Source: Patella vulgata (taxonomy: Eukaryota > Mollusca > Gastropoda > Patellidae). Taken from it: DNA of 64,000 nt. This document shows positions 10,172 to 20,245 of this stretch, in pieces (position 1 is the first letter of the stretch; every line of letters starts with the position of its first letter). The notes beneath the pieces were generated by a model. It was not told the origin of the DNA, did no database searches, and was given only the letters and a program-made list of their open reading frames with translations. The stretch lies in the NCBI RefSeq assembly GCF_932274485.2, contig NC_065882.2:75356767-75420766 (forward strand), written 5' to 3'. The position numbers and the translations under genes were made by a program.

Positions 10172-11519
10172 TTTAAAGGAGCCAAATCGCTAATATTTGG
10201 GATCTAGAAATTGACACAAATGGGTCGCAACGCATTTAATAATTTAATATGAATGTATATAAACTGATTTAAATTCAATCGTTTCTGTTTTTACTGTAAT
10301 TTCTAATCAGTTATGTTCGGTGAATTACGCCAGAAGTCTCAATTGAAGACAATCTTTAGCGTCTTGTTATTCCAGTCTAAACCGATGGTATTTATTGCGC
10401 ATTCTCTCCAGATAAGAATATAGCGTCACCATTCGACATGACTTGTGGAATCTTTGAGTCCCTTGTTCCAAATGGCACTGAAACGCAGTATGGTACACGA
10501 TTCGTGTACCAAAGACAAAATGTTTATTTTGTCTTGAATATTGGATATCAGAAGCCCATCCTTTCCCTGTACGATCTCAAGACCAATATTGATTTGAATT
10601 GACAAATAATTCGTGTTTTCAATGTCGAAGATTTTTGATGATATTGAGTTAGAGACTTAGCTATTTTAATGATCGGTTTTCAAACTTAAATCTTTAAGTG
10701 CCTGCGTTAGGATTCTTACTCTTTCCCATCTATATCATGCCATGCATTCGACATTTTGGTGGCCAAAACAGGATTTTACCTTGTAATGTTGAAATTGCTT
10801 TTTTTTTATGTACATTGGCATGACCATTATTTGCGTTAAAGATACTGTGTGATTTGATGATGACTAAAACATATTCAATCTAATTAAAGGGGAATTTAAT
10901 GGGAGATTAGATGAAGAGATTATAGTTTTCGCTATAATAGTTAAAACATAGATAACGTAAATACATGTATGCTGAAAATTTCAGCTCAATTGCTCCACTA
11001 TGAACCGAGATATTAGCTTTTAAAGTAGCTAAGTCTCTAACTCAATATTATCCAAAAACTTCGACAATGAAAACACTTATAATTTGTCATATATAATCAA
11101 TATTGGTGTTGTCTTTTTACCGGGTAAATATATGCTTCTGATATCCAATATTTAAAGACAAAATAAACGTCTTACGATTGGTACACGAATCGTGTACTAT
11201 AGTGCGTTTCAGCGCAATTGGTAACAAGCGACTCGGAAGAACGAGGTTAGACATATTCCACAAGTCATGTCAAACGGTGACCCCATATTCTTATCTGGAG
11301 AACATGCGCAATAAATATTATCGGTGTAGACTGGAATAACCAGACGCTAGAGATTTCCATTCGATTGAGACTTCTGGCGTATTTCGCCAAACAGAGTAAA
11401 AACGGAAACGATTGAATGTAAATCAGTTTATTTACATTCATATTACATTATTATATACGTTGCGACCGATTTGTGTCAATTTGTAGGTCCCAAATATTAG
11501 CGATATAGCTCCTTTAAAT
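10172..11519. mobile_element. Long-inverted-repeat (foldback-like) element, about 1.35 kb
   Basis: Arms of about 500 bp at 10172-10668 and 11021-11519 are inverted copies around a 350 bp centre. Matching points are TTTAAAGGAGC at the outer ends, CGCTAATATTTGGGA, AAATTGACACAAAT, ATTCAATCGTTTC, TTATTCCAGTCTA, ACATGACTTGTGGAAT, GGTACACGAATCGTGTA and AGCTAAGTCTCTAACTCAAT. The arms differ by many substitutions, so it is not recent. No transposase frame lies inside, so it is non-autonomous. The superfamily is unknown; TTTAAA at both ends obscures the duplication. Partial relatives are at 17288, 31910 and 54900. Confidence 0.85.
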
Positions 11520-11619
11520 TTTAGGCTAGCCTCGATCATCATTAGTCGGTACGTTAAAAAACAAAGTATCGATTATCCATTTCTACGTTTAATTATCATT
11601 CACAAATTGTATTCCAATC

Positions 11620-12440
11620 CAGTTAATATGTGTTAATAGCGAAAGGAACCGAGTTCTTTGGGATATAAACATATATTTTAAGTTTCATCAAAATCAGACA
11701 AATATTGTGACCTCTTACTTTTACACTATTTGCGTTCAAGGGGCGGCCATTTTTTCGGAAAGTTTCGGTTCCATTTGTACGAAATTCGGACTCAATTATC
11801 ATCAGGGTGTAATGGTGATATATTTGTAGGATTTTTAAAATCTGACAAAAATTGTGACCTAAAGAGGAGTCCACAAGCTAAAATCGCGATGTTTTCTTAC
11901 AATCAGTCCGATATGCGCGAATATCGGCAGGATCCGAAATCGTTGGGACATAAACCCGTGTTTTAAGTTTCACCAAATCGGATCAAAATTGTGATCTCTA
12001 GAGGGTCCACAACCTTGATATAACATATTTTTTACACTATTTACGATCGGGAGGCGGCCATTTTGTCCCGCAGTTTTAGTCTGATTTTCACGAAATTCAG
12101 ACTCGACCGACATTATGGTGTAACGGTGATATATTCGAACGTGTTCTTAAATCGGTTAAAAATTCACAACCTTGATATTTTTACACTATTTGCGAACAAG
12201 GGGCGGCCATTTTGTCCTGCAGTTTTTGTCCGATGTTCACGAAATGCAAACTCGACCGACATTATGGTGTAACGGTGATATATTCGAACGGGTTCTTAAA
12301 TCGGATAAAATTGTGACCTATAGAGGGTCCACAAGGTAAAATCGAGATTTTTTCGTAAATTCAGGGGGCCATAATCAAGAAACTTGCGGTCCGATACGCG
12401 CAAATATCGAAAGGAACCGAGATCTTTCGGACTTAAACCC
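11620..12440. repeat. Degenerate tandem repeat block, units of about 150-300 bp
   Basis: Phrases recur in order: GAAAGGAACCGAG then TCTTTGGGA, ATAAACCC, AAATCGGA, AAAATTGTGACCT, AGAGGGTCCACAA, GGGGCGGCCATTTT, and CGACATTATGGTGTAACGGT at 12109 and 12255. About three to four units with internal deletions. Short open frames here are by-products. Confidence 0.7.
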
Positions 12441-12560
12441 TGGACCTAGCCTAATGCTTAAACCTAACTCTACCCTACAATCACGTGCCCTAACCTTATT
12501 TATACCTCCGCGACCTTGACTAAAATTGAGTTGGCCTTAACAAATAGATCTAGCCGGTTA
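12436..12560. repeat. Half copy of the palindromic GGTTAGGG-core MITE
   Basis: CCTGGACCTAGCCTAATGCT, AATCACGTGCCCTAACCTTA, GAGTTGGCCTTAACAAATAG, ATCTAGCC: one arm and the core only. Abuts the tandem block. Confidence 0.7.
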
Positions 12561-13024
12561 AAACAGCAGATAGAGACAAACTTCCGGTAACCACCTATCC
12601 ATTTAATAATTACTATTCTCCTGCAGCCTAAAATCTTTGTAAACATGTTTATCTAATTATATTGAGGGTTAATAAAACCCAAACAGAAGCAGACCTAATC
12701 AAATTAGCTTCATATATAAATCAGTTTTAGAAAAAAAAAATGTTTTTTAAAGTGTAGTCAATTGAGTTAAACTTTTAGGTCTGGTGCGTGTTGGTCTGAA
12801 ATGCGGCGATTGAACTGATCCCAACGACGTAATTAACTCAACTGAGTGACGGGTGCCACGTCCAATTTAAAATCCAGTCTGAATAAAGATCTAATTGGAA
12901 CCCTTAATAAAATAACAAACAGGCGGCATTAGCAATGCTGAATCTTTTCCAATATTGAGCACGGTGGTTCATTTGTATATCGCTGAAAACCAGATTTGCA
13001 AACATTAAACGTCTTACTTTGAGT
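12561..13024. other. No gene seen
   Basis: AT-rich spacer; nothing supported. Confidence 0.55.
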
Positions 13025-13196
13025 GAAATTTTGCCCGGGCACCACCATGTCTGGGTGTTTCGTCCCACACAAACGGCATAGGGGATACTATGCGAAAACA
13101 TCCCGAAGAACCTTCTGGGTAAACACCGTGATCTAACCCAAGACCTCTTGGACAGCGAACCAGTTTCATACTGACTGAGCGACCGTGGTGGTCCCC
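13025..13196 (-). repeat. Diverged SINE-A-like fragment
   Basis: ATTTTGCCCGGGCACC, TTTCGTCCCACACAAACGGC, GGTAAACACCGTGATC and the head-like GAGCGACCGTGGTGGTCCCC follow the order of SINE-A (reverse orientation) with many changes and deletions. Confidence 0.5.
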
Positions 13197-13890
13197 TTAC
13201 CAGTATGGACGGACTGGTACTCTCTGATTAAAATCAGACATCAATTGTTGCACTGAGCGCGATCTATCGTTTTGCAAAGAAGAAAACTCTGCTTGGGAGA
13301 ATGGAAGATCGACGAATATGCGTTAAAAACGTTGACCACCGGTACCACTGTAAAAAAAAGAGAAAAATTCTTTCAGTTCATTTATTCTTCATTATCACAC
13401 ATGGGAGATACTTGTTGTTTTTGTCGCAGGCTGTTGAAACCCATATTCACAATCTGCGAAAACAAACAATTTCAGTGGAAAATGTTCTATGTTTTGTTAA
13501 GCCCATAGGCCTTCGTCCGGCCGGCTGGATCGATTGATGCAAAGACTACATATGTTGTCTTTGAAAGACTGCAATAGTTCAAGGCTATAGATGATAATGT
13601 TTTTAAAATCGTGATATATTATCCCATGATGTTTATTTTCATCTAACAAGTTCGTTTAATTTCCTGTCAACGAAAATGACGTCTACTCTCGGAAGGTTAC
13701 AAATTTTGCTTACGAAGAGTTAACTTTAAATAGTTCTATCACGCTAACCACAAAAGTGTGATCTTTTGATGTGGACGGACCCATGCGTGTCTGGGATTTG
13801 CCACCCTTTATTATATGTTTATTTGTTTCCCGTTCTAATTGATCGACGGTGGATTTATCAATAACAACTCTCTTTTCTCTTTATTTACAG
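13197..13890. other. No supported gene
   Basis: Two overlapping open frames of 78 codons (13272-13537) lie in different phases and have no recognisable motif. Otherwise AT-rich. Confidence 0.45.
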
Positions 13891-13994
13891 ACGTCATAAT
13901 TATACACAATCTGAACCAGATGAAAGGGCGCCATTGTTATTTTTAACAGACATCGGAAATATCACTCCGCTTTTGTGGACATCATCTATAGGTG
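13891..13994 (+). CDS. Possible internal exon of an unidentified gene
   Basis: A pyrimidine-rich acceptor (TCTTTATTTACAG) precedes, and a donor (GGTG then GTAGGT) follows, an open stretch reading RHNYTQSEPDERAPLLFLTD then IGNITPLLWTSSIG. Composition is protein-like (mixed charged and hydrophobic), unlike nearby repeats. It ends one base into a codon; the next candidate exon at 19851 starts with two bases, so the phases fit and would give V at the junction. I do not recognise the protein. Confidence 0.3.
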
Positions 13995-14228
13995 GTAGGT
14001 ACTTTTCAGTTCTTCTGAAGATTTTTTAGGCCATTTTATCTGTCAAAACCATAAGATAAGCGATATATTAGTTTTGAAATGATCTGAACAAATTTTCGTG
14101 TTCGTGTGAATAATAGCAAAGTAGATAAATACTATTTATATCTTGGATAAGCGATGGATGGGTTGTTTTATGGTCCTGTAAGTAGACCTACAGTAAGCTT
14201 CTGCCGACAGCTATAAAAATAAAAGGAA

Positions 14229-14512
14229 ATGAAAATGAAATGAAATGGGGTTTAACGTCCTACTACTCTGCTCCTAAACTGGGCTAATTAAGACGGGCAT
14301 ACGCCATACAGTGTGCTATGAGGGAAATTTTGCCCGGGCAGCGGCGCTACGGCCTACTCTTATATCGAATTCCAACTGCCAAGGGATCTTTTACGTGTAC
14401 GCCAATATGTACACGGGACCTCGGTTTTTCGTCCCGTCCGAACGATTAGACAGCTGTCCTTTTCAGGCCCTCCGTTTTGCATCACTGACAAGGGGGAACC
14501 ACGCCGGAAATG
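14229..14512 (-). repeat. SINE-A copy lacking the tRNA head
   Basis: AAATGAAATGGGGTTTAACG at the left through CATCACTGACAAGGGGGAAC and ACGCCGG at the right; the head expected after that is absent. Confidence 0.85.
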
Positions 14513-14573
14513 GGAAAAAACGTCTAACTTTTCTACTTTCTGTCTACTCTTCATAAAATTCTAAATGCCAAGG

Positions 14574-14880
14574 CAATCTGATTAAACTACAGACCTTTCG
14601 TTTTTTATACTTTTGATGGCCTTCTCTATATCTGAACGGTTGTAGTGGGACGTCGTGCCAGGGGTCATACGAGCGATCTATGACGTCAGACATTTGATTA
14701 ACCAGTCAGCGTTGCTGTTTCTAGCGGGATACCCACAATTCAGTGCACTGCGTGACAAGAACTCGCCGCAGGAGACAGTTTCATTGGCTAATACCTCACA
14801 TCAACCAGAACTCAGGTTATGTAGCAGCTCTTCCAGATCCTAGTGTAGTAAAGACAACTAAAACTAAATTTTGAACGATA
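14574..14880. repeat. Partial copy of the CAATCTGATTAAAA-ended MITE
   Basis: CAATCTGATTAAACTACAGA at the left, then TATGACGTCAGACATTTGAT, GTTTCATTGGCTAATACCTC, CTCTTCCAGATCCTAGTGTA, ending AAATTTTGAACGATA: same order as 26954-27324. The right terminal repeat is missing. Confidence 0.75.
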
Positions 14881-15002
14881 GACCGTAGCGCCGCTGTCCG
14901 GGCAAATTTCCCCATGGCACATTGTATGGCGTATGCCCGTCTTCATTAGCCCAGTCGGAGGAGAACAGTAGGACGTTAAACCCCATTTCATTTAATTTTA
15001 TT
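14881..15002 (+). repeat. SINE-A 3' fragment
   Basis: ACCGTAGCGCCGCTGTCCGG through GGACGTTAAACCCCATTTCA; only the last 120 bases. Confidence 0.8.
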
Positions 15003-15005
15003 TTT

Positions 15006-15085
15006 ATGTGCAGGCCAACCGCTATATGGGATCTGTTTTTATCGTCCCACCCGAACAAATAGATGTTGTCCCTTGTCAGGCTAGA
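15006..15085 (-). repeat. SINE-A body fragment
   Basis: ATGTGCAGGCCAACCGCTAT, TTATCGTCCCACCCGAAC and GTTGTCCCTTGTCAGGC match the middle of SINE-A in the opposite orientation to the fragment just left of it. Confidence 0.55.
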
Positions 15086-15120
15086 AAATCCTGAAGACTT
15101 CTTTGATTCCTGTTCGATGC

Positions 15121-15345
15121 TCGATAATTCTAGGTTCCCACTATCACGATTCGCGCTACGATTGAAATCGTGGAGTAATCGTGGTGATCCTATCAGGTCT
15201 TATCATATATTGAGGTCAGTCGTAGCAATTATGTTGTTCGTATCGAAACATATCCGAACGTATCTGCACGTACCAGATCGTGGACTCGATAGGGACAATC
15301 CTGTCATAAAGCATCGCACCTAGCATAACTTTTAAATTCATTCGC
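15121..15345. repeat. Two-copy repeat (also at 44630)
   Basis: TATCAGGTCTTATCATATAT, TGAGGTCAGTCGTAGC, AAACATATCCGAACGTATCT and a later GTGGACTCGATAGGG recur at 44630-44785. The right end GCACCTAGCAT is the reverse of the left-end TGCTAGGTTCAC seen in the other copy, so it may be a small inverted-repeat element. Confidence 0.55.
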
Positions 15346-15624
15346 CTCTGACTAACACACAAACTACTTGTGTAATTCCCCATGGCTTCAGGAATATGGC
15401 CAGTGTACAAACCATTCCAATGAAGTCGTACAAATACGCATCGTTCCAAGTAGCTGACTCCAATTCTTTAACGACGGACAATAGATCAGTCTCCTGTGTT
15501 CACCTGAACTTCGGCGTGTTTATCCGGATTGATTCCCATATGCAGCGTGTGCTAATTTTATTTCTGGTCAAATATTAAATAATATTCCCGATTCTTTGAC
15601 ATATGAATGTTATGTAAGAACGTA

Positions 15625-16376
15625 AACTTAAAGATACAAAATATTACATCTCTAAAGATACAAAATATCACGCCTCTAAAGACACAAAATAACGCGACAT
15701 TAAAGACACACAATATCACAATCTAAAGATACAAAATATCACGCCTCTAAAGACACAAAAAACGCGACCCTAAAGACACACAATATCACAATCTAAAGAT
15801 ACAAAATATCACGCCTCTAAAGACACAAAAAACGCGACCCTAAAGACACACAATATCTAAAGATACAAAATATCACGCCTCTAAAGACACAAAAATCGCG
15901 ACCCTAAAGACACACAATATCACAATCTAAAGATACAAAATATCACGCCTCTAAAGACACAAAAAACGCGACTCTAAAGACACACAATATCTAAAGATAC
16001 AAAATATCACGCCTCTAAAGACACAAAAAACGCGACCCTAAAGACACACAATATCAAACGATACAAAATATCACGCCTCTAAAGACACAAAATAACGCGA
16101 CCCTAAAGACACACAATATCTAAAGATACAAAATATCACGCCGCTAAAGACACAAAATAACGCGACCCTAAAGACACACAATATCTAAAGATATAAAATA
16201 TCACGCCGCTAAAGATACAGAATATAAAAATACAAAATATCACGACTTTCGAGATATAAAATATCATGACTCTAAAGACACAAAATATCATGACTCTAAT
16301 GATATAAAATATCATGACTCTAATGATACAAAATATCACGACTCTCAAGATATAAAATATCACGACTCCGAAACTC
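15625..16376. repeat. Satellite of nested units
   Basis: A short unit (CTAAAGATACAAAATATCAC or its variant CTAAAGACACAAAA) is arranged in a higher-order unit of roughly 50-70 bp ending in AACGCGACCC. The array is cleaner between 15660 and 16200, degenerate at the right. An 80-codon - strand frame here is a by-product of the repeat. Confidence 0.88.
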
Positions 16377-16676
16377 AAAATCTAATTATCAAGAAAACAA
16401 GATTTTTAAATAGCTGCTCCTCATTAAAAAAAATAACAGTTATAAGTGTCTAAATGTGAAAGGTGGAAAGGCGATTTCTTATTATCTCTTTCATTTTAAA
16501 TAATAATGTCTTCAGTTTATCTACGTATTTATGAATGACAAACAGTTTATTTTAAGTTAACTTTTAAATCAGTATCTCCTGTCGTTTTTCGGCTTTTGAG
16601 AATTGAAAGCCTGTTCAAATGCGATGCCGACAACTGAATTTGATTGGAATTGACGTGGTTTAAGAAATGTTTGTGG
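16377..16676. other. No gene seen
   Basis: AT-rich spacer; nothing supported. Confidence 0.5.
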
Positions 16677-17051
16677 GGATCACGTGGCTAAGTGGGTAAG
16701 ACGCTAGCTCGCTAGCCTGGAGGTCGGGTGTTCGATCCCTGCATTGGCCGAGAAAGTTCATCCAGATTTTCCGGCGTGGTTCTCCCTTGTCAGTGATGCA
16801 GGACGGAGGGGCTGACAAGGAAAGCTGTCTAGTCGTTCGGATGGGACAAAAAACCGAGGTCCCGTAAACAAATGGGCGTGCACGTAAAAGATCCCTTGGC
16901 AGTTGGAATTCGATATAAGAGTAGGCCGTAGTGCCGCTGTCCGGGCAAAATTTCCCTCATAGCACACTGTATGGCGTATGCCCGTCTTCATTAGCCCAGG
17001 TTAGGAGCAGAACAGTAGGACGTTAAACCCCATTTCATTTCATTTCATTTC
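16677..17051 (+). repeat. SINE-A, reference full-length copy
   Basis: tRNA-like head with box A (GTGGCTAAGTGGGTAAGACG) and box B (GGTGTTCGATCCC), about 70 bases long. A body of about 270 bases follows, with CATCCAGATTTTCCGGCG, CTAGTCGTTCGGATGGGACA and GGAATTCGATATAAGAGTAG. The 3' end is GGACGTTAAACCCCATTTCA followed by ATTTC repeats. Polymerase III promoter boxes, lack of any open frame and dispersed copies make it a tRNA-derived SINE. Confidence 0.92.
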
Positions 17052-17287
17052 AGAAATGTTTGTTTGATAAATTTCATATAGATGTCTAAATAAAGACGGA
17101 ATTCAACATTCAGAATAGGCCTATATTAATCACCTTAGAATTGATGTTGGCGTTTAAATGTTTATCTTAGTGTAGGTTGATTCAGAATATTTTCTATATT
17201 TTTAAAGCGATATATTTTACCCTTTTTAATGCGGCATCCTGGTCCGTTGTGCCTTCCAACCAGTCCGTCTTCTCAACTTAAGTGATT

Positions 17288-17341
17288 ATTTAAAGGAGCT
17301 AAATATTGGCACCTAGAAATGGACACAAATGGGTAGCAACT
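17288..17341. repeat. End fragment of the long-inverted-repeat element
   Basis: TATTTAAAGGAGCTAAATAT, CACCTAGAAATGGACACAAA and TGGGTAGCAAC match the outer end at 10172-10230 with a small deletion. Confidence 0.65.
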
Positions 17342-17349
17342 ACCATGCA

Positions 17350-17576
17350 TCTTTATCATTGAGTCAACTGGCGGGGTTTCGATTCTCCCGTTGTACGTGA
17401 CAAGGAGTATAGGGTCGCCTGTCCAACCTCGTGGGTTTTCTCCGGGTCCCCCGGTTTCCTCCCACTGCTAAAGACCCCTACGCGAATTATTGAAAAAAAT
17501 TGAACCATGTTGTGTAAGTCCCGAAATGACTAATTTATTCTAATTGGCTGGTTGTTAAACCCCATTTCATTTCATT
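17350..17576 (+). repeat. SINE-B body with a SINE-A-type tail
   Basis: The first bases of the head are missing; CATTGAGTCAACTGGCGGGG, CCAACCTCGTGGGTTTTCTC and GTCCCGAAATGAC are SINE-B. The end, however, reads TTAAACCCCATTTCATTTCA instead of the TC repeat found in other SINE-B copies. Confidence 0.8.
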
Positions 17577-18010
17577 GACCGATTTTAAACATCCCTATTA
17601 CCCTAATACCTCTTTCTACCCCGTAAGAAATGGCTGCAAATATCAAGTTATTAGAAAATGTTCGTTTTTTATTGACTGATATTTAACAAAAACAGTATCC
17701 AGATATTGCGCGATCTTACCTCTTTTTAACCATATAAATAACCAATATGGCAGTTAATATGAAGTTTTTTTTTAGAAGAGTCGACGAGTTAATAATTAAT
17801 ATTACTTGAAACGAGTAGAAGAAGCCGTACTTCTAATGTTGAAGAGTTGTATTTTATTAGTGAAGTAACATATTGACTTTATTTTAGATATTGATAAATC
17901 CGGTTAATCCCCGCCTTAATACAGATATTTTTCTACGTCTTCATAAATATCCTGGATTTCTTTTTACTGTATCATGATAAATCGACTTATTCACATCCAC
18001 ATTCAGAGAT
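17577..18010. other. No gene seen
   Basis: AT-rich spacer; nothing supported. Confidence 0.55.
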
Positions 18011-18011
18011 A

Positions 18012-18242
18012 GAAATGGATTTTAAGCTCCACTCAACACAAACTAAATCATTTCGGGACCAACGTACGATACAATTTCATTTCAATAATTTGTTAGGCTT
18101 GCGCGTAGGGAGTGCACGGGAGGAAACTGGGAGCCCATAGATAATCCATGATGTAATGCCCTGGGCCCACGTGGACCTCAAGAGAGCGAAACTTCGCGAA
18201 AATTCTCGAGGCACGCGCTAACCATTCGGTCATCCGACCCCA
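18012..18242 (-). repeat. SINE-B, diverged copy
   Basis: AGAAATGGATTTTAAGCTCC and CATTTCGGGACCAACGTACG at the left; CACGCGCTAACCATTCGGTC, ATCCGACCCC at the right. The stretch near 18130-18200 is altered. Confidence 0.78.
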
Positions 18243-18780
18243 ATCAGGATAAAGTAATCTGAGCGAAATTTTCAATATATTCATTTGTTATTATCATTTT
18301 TTGAAATATTTTAGCAAGGACAAACTCTTTATCTACACATCTTTAAGGACGAGCTAGGATTAATAAATTCATTCAGCACCAATTCCGATATCAATAAACA
18401 GGAAGATATATCTATACATTTAGACATTTAAATTTGTCATAAAAAACCCCTCTAGTCTATAGTGATACATATATAGCCATGGTAACATGCATGTGATAGT
18501 CAGAAAGAGGATGTCAAAAGCGATTACGGAATTACTCCTCAGCAAACTGAAAGCTTGCTACTCCTATTATACCGGAAATCGGATGGACGTAATCGATTAT
18601 AGTGGCGTCAGTAAGGTTTAACATCTTCAAAATCAAATATATTTGGTTCGGTTGAAGAGAAGTATAGAGGATTTTATTTTCATTTTATATGCCACAGTCC
18701 AAATGTTGTAGCAGGATAATGTTGTAGCAGGATTAAAGATACATGTGGTGATATCACCCCATGTCTTTCCAAACGGATAA
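18243..18780. other. No gene seen
   Basis: AT-rich spacer; nothing supported. Confidence 0.5.
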
Positions 18781-19133
18781 GAAATGAAATGGGGTTTAAA
18801 GTCCTACTGTTCTGCCCCGACTGGCCAAACGAAGACGGACATACGCCATTCGGTGTGCTATGAGGGAAATTTGCCCGGACAGCGGCGCTACGTACTTCTC
18901 TTATACCGAATTCCAACTGTCAAGGGATCTTTAACGTGCACGCCGATGTGTACACGGGATCTTCCGAACGACTATACGTTTTACCTTGCCAAGCCCTGGG
19001 TCCTGCATCACTGACAAGGAGGAACCCCGAGGGAAAAATCCCGATGAATTTTCTCAGCCAATGCAGTGATCGAACTCGGGACCTCCAGGTTAGCGAGCCA
19101 AAGTCGTACCCACCGACCCACCGTGGCTCCCCA
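18781..19133 (-). repeat. SINE-A copy
   Basis: GAAATGAAATGGGGTTTAAA at the left, GGAATT-rich body, head at the right ending GACCCACCGTGGCTCCCC. A little diverged in the CGTCCC region. Confidence 0.85.
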
Positions 19134-19850
19134 AAACGGATAAGGTTGCACAACAAAACAATATTTGAATTTAAAGACGTAGGTGTTATATGCCCCCGTC
19201 AGAACGGAGTGTCGTCCTTACTGTGCTGCTGCGACCGTACAGCGACCAGAAAATGCACAAGGTCGCCGGAAAACGTGAACACAACGCGAGAAAATGTCCC
19301 GAAAAATAACAAACTTGAAAAAAAAATCACTTTGTCACAGCTTCCTAGGCCAGATCGCAGAACCTTGGCGTTTGCTTTGAACATGGGCGCTATTCTTTGC
19401 CTGGCCCTTCAATCTGCAATACGGACAGATTCACAACCAGGGGTTATTCCTTGATAGGCACAAGACGGCCCAACTGAAACAGGGAAACCACGCCATAAAA
19501 TCCGAACTTTCTCGGTAAACACCGGGATCGAACTCGCTAACTAGGTGTTGTTAGCGAGCCAGCGCCTTAAAGGGTCAATAACACTCTTGCTGGCTTGACA
19601 GCTCCAGAAAATAAAAAAATAGCCTTATTCTAAGTACTAGATGTGTTAGTGTCCTACCTGTTGTGTAAATTATCCATTAAATCCTATTTTACTTGTCCAG
19701 AGGGTTTAAAAATATTTTAAAATCAATGTCACATTTGAAAAGCTTTACGTCAGGCTTTTCAAATCATTTAGTTGAATTTTTCCAATCTTTTAAATTAGGT
19801 GTGTTAAGATGAAATTTGTATCATCAATTAATTGGAATATTGTAAAATAG
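19134..19850. other. No supported gene; a SINE-A fragment inside
   Basis: Open frames on both strands between 19134 and 19454 cover each other and continue from the SINE; none has a recognisable domain. 19480-19570 is a SINE-A fragment. Confidence 0.45.
19480..19570 (-). repeat. SINE-A-like fragment (head side)
   Basis: GGGAAACCACGCCATAAAAT, CTTTCTCGGTAAACACCGGG and ATCGAACTCGCTAAC, then AGCGAGCCAGCGCCTT. Body missing. Confidence 0.6.
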
Positions 19851-20030
19851 TACAATTTGTTGACCATAATAAAGATTGGGACATATTATTCAGTTACAAC
19901 AAGAGTGGTATTGAGCCTTTAATGACTGAGCCACAATTTGAAACTCAAATAATTAATAGACTAAAAGTACAAACTTTCTGGCATCAGGAGGATATTTTAG
20001 AGTATGTGTCTGGTGTTTTTAATGTTTTAA
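19851..20030 (+). CDS. Possible exon of an unidentified gene
   Basis: Acceptor TGTAAAATAG, donor TTTTAA then GTAAGA. The open frame reads VQFVDHNKDWDILFSYNKSG, IEPLMTEPQFETQIINRLKV and QTFWHQEDILEYVSGVFNVL, with protein-like composition and no repeats. It starts with two bases that complete the codon left by the candidate exon at 13891 and ends one base into a codon. If unspliced, the frame stops 28 bases later. I do not recognise the family; a processed fragment of a host gene is possible. Confidence 0.4.
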
Positions 20031-20093
20031 GTAAGACATTAATACCTGGCAGAATATGATTCTCATTATTTAACTATGTTTGTTTATTTACAG

Positions 20094-20245
20094 GGTAGAT
20101 TCAGGCCAGATTAGAAGAAAAAATGAAAACAGAATGTGTTAAATACCTCGAAAGATTGAATGTTCCAAAATATGAAACAACATCTATCTTATGACTGAAC
20201 AGTATTATCTAAAATAACATTTGAATAAATTTTAAACATTTTGCG
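20094..20245 (+). other. Possible terminal exon / 3' UTR with poly(A) signal
   Basis: Acceptor TTTGTTTATTTACAG lies 63 bases after the donor at 20030. Joining gives R then a stop, so the coding part would be minimal. An alternative frame (RLEEKMKTECVKYLERLNVP..) is open but does not join in phase. AATAAA at 20224-20229 would serve as poly(A) signal. Confidence 0.3.

Noticed and set aside
13272-13537. Two overlapping 78-codon frames
   Set aside because: Different phases over the same bases, no motif or splice context.
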